From Eunapius fragilis (Eukaryota; Porifera; Demospongiae; Spongillida; Spongillidae), in NCBI GenBank assembly GCA_963681505.1, contig OY811973.1:6612673-6676672 (forward strand): a stretch of DNA of 64,000 nt. The letters run 5' to 3'. Below, in pieces: positions 9,727 through 21,261 of the stretch; the first letter of the stretch is position 1, and each line of letters begins with the position of its first letter. The notes under the pieces are model-generated. The model worked only from the letters and a program-made list of their open reading frames with translations, had not been told where the DNA came from and did no database searches. The position numbers and the translations under genes are program-made.

Positions 9727-10240
9727 CACATAGGCGGATCCAGGATTTTTGGCTGGGTGGTGCACATGAATAATAATGAAGGGTGGGGCATGGTAAATTA
9801 TAAGCGCAATAACCGTACCACCCATACGGTAACGTGTACAGAGCTCTTTCATGGTCACATGACGCGTGGGGTTTAATTGCGTTAATTGATTTATTGTCGC
9901 CATATTGGTGCTCATGGAAATATATGGGCTTATGCTCGGTTTTCGTACTTTTGATACATATAACTATTCGCGCTCCGAGGGCACAAGTAAAAATCATATT
10001 TTTATAAATGTTATCATTTCTTAGACCGCAATAAATATATATTTAAACGACACTCTGAAGTAATGTTACGTACCAAAACTAAACATAAGCCCATACTTTT
10101 CCATTGTAAACGAGCACCAATATGGCGGACTAATAAGAAGATGAATGCTATTAAGTCACGCGATGAAAGCGCTCTATAAATTGGCTGATGCAACTTAAAA
10201 TGCTACTTAGACGTTTCATAACGCGCCCCCGAGAACTAGG
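9727..10240. mobile_element. Dispersed element beginning ATAGGCGGATCCAGG
   Basis: The left end resembles the CAGGGGCGGATCCAGG terminus of other elements here. The part from about 9955 to 10240 reappears as the reverse complement at about 53930-54200, including GCTCCGAGGGCACAAGTA and ATTGGCTGATGCAACTTAAA-like segments. Some short reading frames exist but nothing is recognised as a protein. Confidence 0.6.
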
Positions 10241-10799
10241 ACATCAGCCCTACCTTCTCCCTGCAATCTTCACCACACCTCATAATTTAATTTTATTACA
10301 TTCTGTGGATTTTTTTTCGATTTGGCAGGGTGCTTAAAAACCCCTACTCAACATGCGTAGGATCTCCATACCAAACAATGACTTTGAATTATCAAAATAA
10401 ATGCACAGAGATCAACTCCTAAGAGGTAGGTGCAAAGCACTCATCTTTGCCCTCCCCCGTGGAAGCTTCTACAAAGTGGCCTACCAATGCATCTCCTCAT
10501 TGCTTGTCCATCAAAGTCAAGGAGACATATGACTAGAGGGGAAGGCGGGGAGGGTCTTGCAATATAAGGGTTTGGATGTAAAAATATTCAGCACCACAGT
10601 CCAAAAAGGGGAAATGGATAGAGCGAGGGGATCTCCTACTGATGCAGCCCAAGTGGGTGTTGCTTTAATTATTATTAAATTTGACCTCCGTCTAACACCA
10701 CTAATCATTAAATTGACCCAGCGTGAAGACATCTACAGGAGAATAGTATAAGCGGTGTGTGGTTTATTCTATAATCATTTCATTTTCCTCATAGTAAAT

Positions 10800-11855
10800 G
10801 AAATGCGCCACAAGTTCATGTCTGATAACACACATCAAGGACTGGGGACAGCACTTCGCAGAGACCATGTCTATGATGATTTCATTGAGACATATCAGGA
10901 TAATCTAGAGGATATTCTAAAGGAATTTCCATTTCGAGTCTGTTATATCAAAGAGAAAGCTGTAGACATAGGGAGAGTTTGTCGTGATTTGTTCTCTGCC
11001 TTTTGGGAAGATAGCTATGTAAAGAATTTTGATGGAGAGAAATTGTTGGTGCCAGCTGTACGTCCCAATACTGATATGGCTATTCTTCGTCTTCATGGCA
11101 CCATTCTTTCTCATGGGTTCATGGTGTGTGGTTTCTTGCCCATTCACATTGCCTTTCCTGTCCTTGCTGCCACATTTTTTGGGCCTGAAGTGGAGGTGCC
11201 AGACAGTATCATCCTCGATTCTTTCATTGACTACTCGGTCAGTTATGGAGCTCTTTAATAAGCTAGGCACTTACAAAGGTTGAAAACAACAATCCGTTGC
11301 AGGGGCAAATCTTCTCCACTTTAAGCCACATGGGTTGTGTCCAAGTCCCAACAAAGGTAAACCTAAAGGTGGTTGTAGTGTCGACAGCTAGACATCTCTT
11401 TCTTGGGAAGCCACTGGGAGTCTTATACACAATTCATTCTGACGTGCCTAAGCCTTTTTTCTTCAATTCTTTCAGAAGATGACAGCGAGCGAGTTCTTTG
11501 GCCTGTACAAAGCTCTCAATGCTACTGCAGAGAGAGTCCTGGGTTTGATTGAAGAGCCTGCTGCTATGAATTCAGCTGAAAAAAGACTCATCTCATATCT
11601 CATTAGTTATGTAAGTAACAGTAGACAGGACGACTTGAGATTACTCTTACAGTTCGTGACTGGGAGCTCAGTGCTGCTTGGTGAGAGTATTCAAGTGGTG
11701 TTCAACAATACTGAAGGTCTGGCTCGATCACCAACTGCAAAGACGTGCTCATGCACCATTGAACTCCCCTATCATACTCTACATACCCCGAGTTTGAACA
11801 GAAATTGTCGAAAGTCCTTTCAAGTGAAGGTGCCTGGGCAATGGACGTTATCTAG
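10800..11855 (+). pseudogene. HECT-type E3 ubiquitin ligase C-terminal region, frameshifted
   Basis: A HECT domain transfers ubiquitin through a catalytic Cys. The first frame (10803-11258) has an N-lobe-like region with FSAFWEDSYVKNFDGEKLLV, then ILSHGFMVCGFLPIHIAFP. The next (about 11310-11450) reads MGCVQVPTKVNLK and GKPLGVLY. The third (11479-11775) has LYKALNATAERVL, LRLLLQFVTGSS, VVFNNTEGLARSP and TCSCTIELP, the last containing the catalytic-Cys context. The final stretch, YSTYPEFEQKL to AWAMDVI and TAG at 11853-11855, lies in yet another frame. Frame changes are near 11255, the T-run at about 11450 and about 11771. Upstream exons are not identified; an acceptor (CCTCATAG) precedes 10800. 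It may be a decayed gene or one with homopolymer errors. Confidence 0.75.
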
Positions 11856-12318
11856 AACATTGAACTGTGACTTAGCAACACGTTTGACTTCATATATAAC
11901 TGGTCACCTTTGGTTTCATTTCATCATCTCATTGTATCATATCTATCACCTTTTACTGTATGCAGTTAATACATTTAAGCACTTAATGTCTCCATAGCAA
12001 CAAGGTAAATTAGCAGTCCTTGACTCACAAAGAATTTATATTAGTTGAATTGGCGCCTCTTAATGGCCCAGATTGGGGGATATCCCCCTTATAAAGTCTG
12101 TAATCAAACATCCCTGCATTTAGCAACAGGGTTATAGTGATATAAGTAGTGGGTGGTTATGAGAAATATAATATTTAAACCAAACATGTAGATATACAGA
12201 GAGCAACATTTCTGTAGACGTGTGGTTTGATTACATGCATGATGTTTGTGTTCTAAACATGCTGATAATTACGTCTGCAACATCTTATTGAAAATTGGCA
12301 AATTATGCAATATATACA

Positions 12319-12542
12319 TTAGCACAAAAGTGAAACTTTGAGATTGTCCAGTATCTGAAGAACTATTCTGTACAGAGATACACCATATTCACTGTCTTCA
12401 GAAAGGGAACTCACTGCTTCGTGCATTCTACTCAATTGCATTGGTGTAATCGAAACAGACAGTTGAGGCACTGATACCCCTTGATCATCATCAACTGCTT
12501 CCTCATTATGACTTCCACCTTCTTCGGATTCTCCATACTCAT
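12319..12542 (-). CDS. Orphan acidic terminal exon
   Basis: After a good acceptor (CATGTTTCAG) the minus strand is open for 73 residues to TAA at 12319-12321. The product begins EYGESEEGGSHNEEAVDDDQ, then a Ser/Leu-rich segment with SSLSEDSEYG, and ends VSLLC. No domain is recognised. It lies downstream of the kinase on the same strand, but the kinase frame has its own stop, so it may be an alternative 3' exon or belong to another gene. Confidence 0.4.
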
Positions 12543-12965
12543 CTGAAACATGCAGTGCAATGAGGCAGGTAGTGAGCTTAATTGTTTCCCACTAAAGGAG
12601 ACTTATGGTGTATTGGGTCATGAGGCAGTATACATCTTCCAACTGGCCTCTTGGCTGGCTGATCTGAGCTACTGCACATCAAGACCAACATAGCTTCATT
12701 CATCCTTGAAAGAATAGCGCCCTTGCATGCATTGATTCATATCCATGTGCAGTACAAATAGGAACGAGTACAGGCATTCTGTGGCAACTAGCTACAATGA
12801 CCTACAATAATACTTATTTTTTATACTCTTATCTTTGTTGCAAATTTCATTTTTTTGTTGCAAATTTCAAAATTATTATTATTAATATTATACATATAGT
12901 ATATCAAATAAACAACAATACCACTCTGAGTTTTATTACCGCCCATAACGTAGAAAACAATGCTA

Positions 12966-14630
12966 CTAAGCTATAGGAAGTTTCATAAGTACATCAGCAA
13001 TGCTAGGACGAGCACCTGGACTCCTTGCTGTGCACTGCTCAATCAATGTCTTCATTGCTGACCACTGGAGCCTTTTCATTACATCTAGCCTCTTTTGCAC
13101 TTCTGGAAACTGACCACATGCCATTTCCAACAGAAGAATGCCATAGCTAAACACATCCATTTTGGGAGATTGCAGGGAAGGATCAGAGCTCTCTGGAGCT
13201 GCATAGCTGTAATTTCCAGGGCCCACAGTAGTCACCTGACGTGCAAAGTTGGATGACCCAAAGTCTGACAACTTGGCCTTCCATACGTCCTCTCCCAGTG
13301 GATCAAGGAGGACGTTGCTGCTGCTTACATCTCTGTGGATGATGGCATCTGGTTTCATTAAATGCAGATAATTCAGGGCTCTACCCACATCAATGGCTAT
13401 AGTGGATACTTGCTGATGGGAGAGAGTTACCTTTTTCAGCACCTTATCTTCTAGGACTGCCCTTAGAGAGGTGTGCATCAGCTCTGTGAGGATGACACAT
13501 GGCTGATCCAAAGTGGCTCCGATCAATAGTAGTATGTTTGGATGACGTACCAGTGCCGAAATATTCATTTCTCTCTTGAACAGCTGCTCATTGTGAGGAG
13601 ATAGGATTGCACCATGAAGGAGCTTAGCAGCCACTTCAAGTCCACAGTACCTTGCTACCTTCACTACACCCCATCCTCCTCTGCCTAGCTCTATATCTGT
13701 CAGAATAATATCACCTTTCTTTATAAGCCACGATGGCATAGTGGCTTTGTCAAGCTGCTCTTGTAGCTGTCTGCACTGCATGGTCAGGTCCTGGATCTGC
13801 TGCTCTGCTCTTGTGGCCCTGTTCTCCAGAGCTCTGTTTGTTTGCTCCAGCTCTGCTATTGTGATATCAGATATGCGTGCACTATATTGCAACATTTTCA
13901 CTGCACCTTCAGCTTGATTGGTTCTCTCTACCAAACATTTTGCTCTGGTATCAGCAGCTGTTGCCTTCATGACAGCAGCAGTAACCTCCATTTCTGCTAC
14001 TTTGGCCCTCTCCTCTGCTACAGAGGCCCTCTTCTCTGCTGCAGTAGCTCGTTCTTCTGCTACATTTGCTCGCTTCTCAACTGTAATGGCTTTCTTATTG
14101 GAAACAGTAGCTCTGTCCTCTGCAATACTGGCCCTCCTCTGTGCTGTTTTGGCATTCTCTTCAACCACAGTGACTTGTTTAAAAGCACCAGACAAGCGTT
14201 CTTTTGTGACAGCACACTCCTTTTCAGCTATCATGGCTCTCTGTTCAGCTGATGTTGCTTTGCCCTCAGCTGCAATGGTTCTCTGTATAGCTTCAGTGGC
14301 TCTCTGTTCAGCTGATGCAGCTCTTGCATCAGCTAAAACAGCTCTCTCTTCATACATGGTGGCTCTGCTTTCTGCAACTCTTTTACTTTCTTCACAATTA
14401 GTAGCTCTCATTTCTGCTCCAATGGCTCTCTCTTCAGCACTAGCAGCTGTCTTTTCAAGGACAGATGCAGTTTCCTCAGCAGTGGCAGCTCTCTCTTCTG
14501 CAATAATGGCTCTTCTTTCAGCAGTCATTGCTCGCTCTTCAGCAACAGATACTCTTTTTTGAGTGGTAAGCAATTTCAATTCAGCAACAGTGCAGATTTT
14601 GGTGCTCTGAACTTGTGCAGCAGTACTTGT
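12966..14630 (-). CDS. Coiled-coil TKL-like protein kinase (sponge type), last exon
   Basis: An uninterrupted 554-codon exon after a strong acceptor (TTCATTCTCCAG) at 14630; the upstream reading frame to 14762 is probably intron. The N-terminal 270 or so residues are a coiled coil built of 7-residue AEERA-type repeats. The kinase domain starts at about WLIKKGDIILTDIELG. It shows the Gly loop GRGGWG, Lys in VAAK, HRD in IIHRDVSSSNVLL, DFG in LSDFGSSNF, APE in YAAPESS, and ends GARPSIADVLMKLPIA. All core catalytic residues are present, so activity is expected on Ser/Thr or Tyr; the substrate is unknown. Sponges have many TKL-like kinases of this sort. The initiator exon was not found. It is the cleanest gene in the window. 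Confidence 0.9.
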   Translation of the reverse strand, partial: TSTAAQVQSTKICTVAELKLLTTQKRVSVAEERAMTAERRAIIAEERAATAEETASVLEKTAASAEERAIGAEMRATNCEESKRVAESRATMYEERAVLADARAASAEQRATEAIQRTIAAEGKATSAEQRAMIAEKECAVTKERLSGAFKQVTVVEENAKTAQRRASIAEDRATVSNKKAITVEKRANVAEERATAAEKRASVAEERAKVAEMEVTAAVMKATAADTRAKCLVERTNQAEGAVKMLQYSARISDITIAELEQTNRALENRATRAEQQIQDLTMQCRQLQEQLDKATMPSWLIKKGDIILTDIELGRGGWGVVKVARYCGLEVAAKLLHGAILSPHNEQLFKREMNISALVRHPNILLLIGATLDQPCVILTELMHTSLRAVLEDKVLKKVTLSHQQVSTIAIDVGRALNYLHLMKPDAIIHRDVSSSNVLLDPLGEDVWKAKLSDFGSSNFARQVTTVGPGNYSYAAPESSDPSLQSPKMDVFSYGILLLEMACGQFPEVQKRLDVMKRLQWSAMKTLIEQCTARSPGARPSIADVLMKLPIA

Positions 14631-15340
14631 CTGGAGAATGAAATAAAAATCAGCTATTAATGTACCATTCAATTGCTTCAAAATGTGCATAACCTCATAA
14701 TGGGACAGTTCACGAGAAAAATATCCTTTGCATATACATATATAGGTAAAAAATTGGTCCACATTAATATCGCTACATCTCCCGAACCATAAACGCTACT
14801 GACTTGGTATATTCAACGCTTCATACTACACCATTTCTGTATATTAAAATAGATATTGGTTTCTTGTATCTGCTTTGTGCCAGTGTAGCAATGTTCGATA
14901 CCCCTGGGGGTTTAAACCCAACATATTTTTCTGCAGGAAAATCCAATTTACTTCAAATTTGGTTTATACGAAGAGGGATCCTGTACCTATTGATTTGTAC
15001 TGTTCGTTATGTTTTACTTTATCCGTTTCGGAGATACAGCTGTGGAAATTAAATTAATTGCATCATTCTCGATCATTTTGCACAATTAACCAATTACGAC
15101 CTGGTTCCATTACTCCGAGACATGAATATAAATTCTCATGCCATATCTTTGATGCCCATTTAGTGAACAATAAACAAATAGGACTTCTCGCTTCTAGTGT
15201 CGTTATTTTTTGACCAATTACTATGTCAAACAGAAGCAAAGACTCGTTTAAAGCAATCTAAAATGGAACATCGCCTTGTACGTACTAGCAGTTAGGCATG
15301 TAAACGACATCATGTAATAATTGTGTACCAGTCAGTTCAG
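14631..15340. other. No recognised gene upstream of the kinase exon
   Basis: AT-rich sequence with short frames only. It should contain intron and perhaps upstream exons of the kinase, but none could be identified. Confidence 0.5.
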
Positions 15341-15600
15341 TGAAACTCTTTGGGTACCACTCCTTGCATGGCCATTTATAGGCACACAAAGCTATATAAG
15401 CACTTCAGAGCCATAGTCGGTAGTGGAGGCGTGGTCGACCACAGCTGGGCTGAAAAGCAACCTTTCTTTTTGTATTGTTGGGATTTATGCTCTGCACGTA
15501 GTTGTATTAAAAACTCACTACATTTCTGCACTTTCATTTCACTTGCATGTCATGCCTCCTTATCTGGTAGCTACATGTAAACACACACACACACAAACAA
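15340..15600. repeat. Dispersed repeat with copies at 20.85-20.99 and 24.25-24.42 kb
   Basis: GGTACCACTCCTTGCATGGC and CACAGCTGGGCTGAAAAGCA reappear inverted at 24250-24420. The segment GTTGGGATTTATGCTCTGCA to CATGTCATGCCTCC has a diverged direct copy at 20865-20970. Confidence 0.75.
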
Positions 15601-15625
15601 TATACATTCCTAAATTCCATTAAGC

Positions 15626-15910
15626 GAGTAAATAAAAAATCTTTTCAGTGAGAAATTTGGTGATATATAGGATTTGAAGGCAATGGTGGCGTAAAAAGCA
15701 AGGAAACAAGGGTCTGTAATAGTAAGGGAAAATGTCATAGTCCTATATTTAGGCAGTTTGTAGCATATACTATGTTTGTGTGCTAAATATAGGAGAATGA
15801 CATTTTCCCTTACTATTACAGACCCTTGTTTCCTTGCTTTTTACACCACCATTGCCTTCAAATCCTATATTCCACCAACTTTCTCATTGTGAAGTTTTTT
15901 AATTTACTTG
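15626..15910. mobile_element. Fold-back MITE, family M (palindromic)
   Basis: Two arms of about 120 bp are near-perfect inverted repeats. The left arm contains ATATAGGATTTGAAGGCAAT and AGTAAGGGAAAATGTCATAG, and the right arm their complements. Termini are AGTAAATAAAAA and TTAATTTACTT. Other copies are at 41751-42041 and 46824-47042, and a longer relative at 26195-27690. Confidence 0.9.
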
Positions 15911-16520
15911 TTTCATTCATTTTTTCTTTGTTTGTGCACATTATTCCGCACGGCTGTTAGATTACATTGAAATTTGGATAACAGGTCTGCGCCCAGTATG
16001 AATTTTAAGTACCTAGTAACAGGGCTCATTACTTCCATAGCAACGACTATAGAAGAGGCTTGTGTACATGGTGATATCGTGGGAGTTTTCACTTAAAGCG
16101 CAACCTACATATGCGGTAAGGACTTCGCGACCCGACAGTGCTAATTTCTAGCAATGATACCTTGGCCAACACGTGCCACACTGCCAAAAGCTCACGAGGT
16201 CTTAACGGGTGCGGTCAACAGTGCTTATGTTTTCTAAAAATTGCTCTTATATTTTTCGATAGAAATCGCCTTGAACAAAGAAAAGGGTTTGATCTTGCGT
16301 TTCAAGTAGCTTTTACGTTGCTACATGGCTTCGTCTGTCCATTATAGTCGGTTGAAATATAGCGCCATTTTGGGTTCTCTAATGATGCCCCCCTGTTGAT
16401 ATGATGATGATAATAGAGTTAATGTATTCTTTCTTCCTTTATCAGGTGGTGGTACTGCTGTGTGATAAAATGTTAAGGTAATGTCTTGCTAATCGTTTTT
16501 AAGCCAAGGAATTGAGTGAA

Positions 16521-16542
16521 GGGGGGGGGGGGGGGGGGGGGG
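16521..16542. repeat. Poly-G run of 22
   Basis: It directly abuts the start of the repeat at 16543. Confidence 0.95.
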
Positions 16543-16742
16543 ATTTGACCCGACTATGAACTCATTAAAAATACGCGACCCATCTCTAAAAAGACTCCCG
16601 ACGATCAAATCGTAAAGCTTGTTATAGCAATCGAACTAGAAGTCATAAATGAGCAGTTTCGTCTTTGTTTTATGTCACAGAACCACGCAGTTGTAGAGAA
16701 CAAAACGGTACTGCCCGCCCTCGTACCCAGTCCTGGAACATG
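16543..16742 (-). mobile_element. Family S repeat, inverted half copy
   Basis: This is the reverse complement of 20545-20750, sharing TTGCTATAACAA-type, TTTTATGTCA and GTTGTAGAGAACAAAA segments and the joint CGTACCCAGTCC. Together the two bracket the pyrimidine tract and hAT remnant like terminal inverted repeats. They may also be two independent insertions. Confidence 0.7.
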
Positions 16743-17339
16743 GTCTTTTTTTTTTTCTTCCTTCTTCTTCTTCTTCTTCTTCTTCTTCTTCTTCTTCTTC
16801 TTCTCCTCCTCCTCCCTCCTCCTCCTCCTCCTCGTCTTCGTCTTCTTCTTCTTCTTCTTCTTCTTCTTCTTCTTCTTCTTCTTCTTCTTCTTCTTCTCTT
16901 CTTCTTCTTCTTCTTCTTCTTCTTCTTCTTCTTCTTCTTCTTCTTCTTCTTCTTCTTCTTCTTCTTCTTCTTCTTCTTCTTCTTCTTCTTCTTCTTCTTC
17001 TTCTTCTTCTTCTTCTTCTTCTTCTTCTTCTTCTTCTTCTTCTTCTTCTTCTTCTTCTTCTTCTCTTCTTCTTCTTCTTCTTCTTCTTCTTCTTCTTCTT
17101 CTTCTTCTTCTTCTTCTTCTTCTTCTTCTTCTTCTTCTTCTTCTTCTTTCTTCTTCTTCTTCTTCTTCTTCTTCTTCTTCTTCTTCTTCTTCTTCTTCTT
17201 CTTCTTCTTCTTCTTCTTCTTCTTCTTCTTCTTCTTCTTCTTCTTCTTCTTCTTCTTCTTCTTCTCTTTCTTCTTCTTCTTCTCCTCCTCCTCCTCCTCC
17301 TCCTCCTCCTCCTCCTCCTCCTCTTCTTCTTCTTCTTCT

Positions 17340-17374
<35 letters not shown>

Positions 17375-17968
17375 TCCTCCTCCTCCTCTCCTCCTCCTCC
17401 CTCCTCCTCCTCCTCCTCCTCCTCGTCTTCTTCTTCTTCTTCTTCTTCTTCTTCTTCTTCTTCTCCTCCTCCTCCTCCTCCCTCCTCCTCCTCCTCCTCG
17501 TCTTCGTCTTCTTCTTCTTCTTCTTCTTCTTCTTCTTCCTCCTCCTCCTCCCTCCTCCTCCTCCTCTCGTCTTCTTCTTCTTCTTCTTCTTCTTCTTCTT
17601 CTTCTCCTCCTCCTCCTCCTCCTCCCTCCTCCTCCTCCTCCTCCTCGTCTTCGTCTTCTTCTTCTTCTTCTTCTTCTTCTTCTTCTTCTTCTTCTTCTTC
17701 TTCTTCTTCTTCTTCTCCTCCTCCTCCCTCCTCCTCCTCCTCCTCGTCTTCGTCTTCTTCTTCTTCTTCTTCTTCTTCTTCTTCTTCTTCTTCTTCTTCT
17801 CCTCCTCCTCCCTCCTCCTCCTCCTCCTCCTCGTCTTCGTCTTCTTCTTCTTCTTCTTCTTCTTCTTCTTCTTCTTCTTCTCCTCCTCCTCCCTCCTCCT
17901 CCTCCTCCTCCTCGTCTTCTTCTTCTTCTTCTTCTTCCTCCTCCTCCTCCTCCTCTTCTTCTTCTTCT

Positions 17969-17999
<31 letters not shown>

Positions 18000-18445
18000 T
18001 TTCTTCTTCCTCCTCCTCCTCCCTCTTCCTCTTCCTCCTCCTTCTTCTTTTTTTCTTCTTCCTCCTCCTCCTCCTTCTTCTTCTTCTTCCTCCTCCTCCT
18101 CCTCCTTCTTCTTCCTCTTCCTCCTTCTTCTTCTTCCTCCTCCTCCTTCTCCTTCCCTTCTCCTCCTCCCCCTCCTACTCCTCCTTCTTCTTCGCCTTCT
18201 TTTTCTTCTCCTCCCCCTCCTCCTCCTTCTCCTTCTTCCTCCTCCTCCTTCTTCTTCTCCTTCCCTTCTCCTCCTCCTCCTCCTTCTTCTTCTCCTTCTT
18301 CTCCTCCTCCCCCTCCTCCTCCTCCTTCTTCTTCTCCTTCTCCTCCTCCTCCTCCTCTTCTTCTTATTCTCCTTCTCCTTCTTCTTCTTCTTCTTCTTCT
18401 TCTTCTTCTTCTTCTTCTTCTTCTTCTTCTTCTTCTTCTTCTTCT
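16743..18445. repeat. 1.7-kb TTC/TCC pyrimidine tract
   Basis: It is almost entirely TTC and TCC triplets, with rare TCG steps and single-base slips. TTC dominates the first 550 bp; CTCCTC-containing units, several repeated as composite blocks, dominate the rest. The strand is over 99 percent pyrimidine. The long homopeptide-like frames in all registers are artefacts. Confidence 0.98.
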
Positions 18446-20140
18446 GCAGCAAAGCGTAAATTAATTGTATTTAGTACTAAAGCTGACAATGCTTTCACTA
18501 TTGAAGGATTCTGCAATTGGAAGAAAGCGACTGAGAAGTTCAATCTCCATGGGCAGAGTCATGCACACAGAGAAGCTGCTTTGAAGTATTATAAATCAGC
18601 TTAGCATAGAGAAACAACTGCCCTAAAGAGTTGAACATGACCAAGTAGAACGACGAAAAATGTTTTTAATCCTGCTGTCCTCATTAAGATATCTTCTGCG
18701 TCAAGGATTAGCAATACGAGGCCATGTAGAGGAGGAAGGTAATCTAACACAGCTAATGAAAGGTAGAGCAGAAGACAATGATGGTATGAAGAAATGGCTC
18801 AAAACATCTGTATACCAGTCCCCCAAAGTAATAAAGGAGCTGATTTGCTTGATGGAGCAACAGATTCTAAGATGTGTGCAGTGGAGTAGCAGCAGGTATT
18901 ACTCAAGAAGAACCTGCAGCTCTTCCAGTGCACTGCCTGGCACACGGCATTAACCTCTGCCTTGAGGACATAAAGCGGACAAAGCAAAGCAGTACGAGAT
19001 GCTCTTGACTTGGTATTTGAACTTGTGGGACTAATAAAGTTCTCACCAAAAAGAGATCACTTATTTACTACTTTTCAAAGACAGAATATCAATTCTCGAC
19101 ATAGTCCCAGTCTAAAGCCACTGTGCCCAACACAATGAACTTGTCGAACAGCATCTATCAGTGCAGTGATTGAAAATTATGAAACCTTGCTAGAAGCACT
19201 CGATGAGATCAGTGAAACATGTAAAGATAAATATGGTAGAAAAGCTGTCGGATTTCATGTATTAATGGGAAAATTTTCAACATTCTTTGGCTTAAAACGT
19301 GCACATTAGTGTTCAGTGCATCAGAGCAGCTATACATATCACTTCAAAACAAAGATGTAACAGCACAAGATGCAAATATTGCAGTCAACTTAGCTAAAGC
19401 CTTTTATGTCCGACAGCGAGATTTAGCAGCATTTCAAAGCTTTTATCGAGATGTTATAACAAATGCTGATGATAAAAAAGAACCACCTAGATATAGCAAT
19501 ATCCCACGAAGGTGTGATGACGGATCATTGCAGTACAGGTTTTCAAACCCAGAAGAGTATTATAGACAACAATATTTTCAAGTAATAGAGAGCTTACCAG
19601 GTGAATTAACAAGGCAATTTGACCAGAAAGGCTTCTGCCTTACATCAAAGATTGAAGCAATTATTTTGAACTCCTGCATTGGCCAAGCATGTCAAATACC
19701 TGATAAAGTCTCAACCCTGCATTCCAAAGATCTCAACCTTGAGTGACTGCAGATACAACTATCCATGCTTCCAGATCTTTTGAAGTCTTACGCATTATAC
19801 AGCCACTCACTAAAGAGTGACCTCAATTCGTAAAATATGTGATATATTCAATGAATTTCTTGTGATCAAGAATATGTTTAGCAAAGGTCATTCATTGCTC
19901 CAGTTGTATATTATCATTCCTGTAACTTCGGCACCTGCTGAGAGAAGATTTTCAGTCCTATATGGCACATGAAAACATATTTAAGATCTAGCATGACACA
20001 AGAAAGGCTAAACAATGTTATACTTTTGCATATTTATAAAGAATTAACTGATGAAACCAACTTAGATGAAATAGTTCAAAGTTTTTCAACAGCAAATGAC
20101 AGAAGGATTAATTTCTTTGGATCAAACAAGTGGCACTAAT
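18444..20140 (+). pseudogene. hAT transposase remnant (zinc-finger-MYM1-like type)
   Basis: The 5' part reads FTIEGFCNWKKATEKFNLHG and SHAHREAALKYY, the TTF-type zinc-finger region found ahead of many hAT transposases. The middle (19309-19746, open 145 residues) has IAVNLAKAFYVRQRDLAAF and PEEYYRQQYFQVIESL. Near 19920-20125 the hAT dimerisation segment is visible in several frames: VTSAPAERRFSVL, MTQERLNN, HIYKELTDETNLDEIVQSFS. Stops and frameshifts separate the parts. The region that should hold the first catalytic Asp is poorly preserved. Confidence 0.8.
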
Positions 20141-20324
20141 AAACAACAATTCAATTAACATTGCTATTTAGGTTTTTAATGTTTGGCTGCATTTATATAT
20201 CACAATCATGGACCACATTTAACTATTTGTCTTCTAATGTAGATGCATGTGATGGCAATTTAAAATGTAGCTAATAATTTTTACAAAGTCGGCCCCCCAA
20301 TCTTAAATACGTTCCTATGCCTCT

Positions 20325-20755
20325 GTTCTATTTTGGGTCCACTTGATACCGCCATTTTTACTTTAAGATATCTTAAATGTGTGTCTTACATATACCGTAT
20401 AGTGGATTGTTTACCAAAATATAACATCGGCTATTTTATATGAAAGCAGCTCTTCCAGCCTATTCTGAAGCTATTGGTGAAATTTTCATTGTTTATAAGT
20501 GTTCCTATCCCAAGTTATGTGTTGGCAAGAACGAGGAGGAGACCATGTTCCGGGACTGGGTATGACGATGAGCAGTACCCTTTTGTTCTCTACAACCGTG
20601 CGGTTCTATGACATAAAACAAAGACAAAAGTGCTCATTTTTGACTTCTAGTTTGATTGCTATAACAAAATAAATCATCCGATCATCAATAGTCTTGTTAG
20701 AGAGGGGTCGCACATTTTTAATGAGATTCATAGACGGGGTGAAATAGACGGGGTG
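20325..20755 (+). mobile_element. Family S repeat
   Basis: A closely similar 430-bp copy lies at 47265-47702, sharing TTGATACCGCCATTTTTACT, ATAACATCGGCTATTTTATA and GTGTTCCTATCCC. An inverted, diverged copy is at 40705-41020. In this copy the purine-rich middle is only a few triplets (AACGAGGAGGAG). Confidence 0.85.
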
Positions 20756-21261
20756 AAATTTCCAATAGTCCTGGATGTCTCATCCTCCTGACCACTAGAT
20801 GTACATGTATGTGTCTTATAGTCTCCAATACATGTTTGTGTAATTGAGTTAAAGCCACTGCTGGGCTGAAAAACAACACTTCATTTTGTTGGGATTTACG
20901 TTCTGCATGCACAGATGTTTTAACCACACCATATTTCAGCGTTTTCAATTCAACTCATGTCATGCCTCCGTAACTTGTAAGCACACACACACATGACAAA
21001 CTACCCTCCACTACATGGTCCTATCTCATATGAGCATACTTTGAAAATGGTTGCAATTAGTCCCACATGTACCACTGCATGTATGCCTCCTCTTTGAATA
21101 GCCATGTAAAGGAGACTGGGGCAACAATGAACAACACTTCTTGGGAGGCCTTTCATATATACAAGTAATAAAAATATTCTCTATACGAGAAGGTTGGTGG
21201 TGAATTACCCAATCAGTTAGGCGTCTAACAGACACCAGAAGATAACATGCGAACACATCCT

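Noticed and set aside
13842-14562. Plus-strand frames of 136 and 214 residues
   Set aside because: They are complements of the kinase coiled-coil exon; the Ala/Ser-rich pattern mirrors the AEERA repeat.
16605-18464. Frames of about 600 residues on both strands across the TTC/TCC tract
   Set aside because: All registers of a triplet repeat are open. The composition (Phe, Ser, Leu or Lys, Arg, Glu runs) is a direct product of the repeat.
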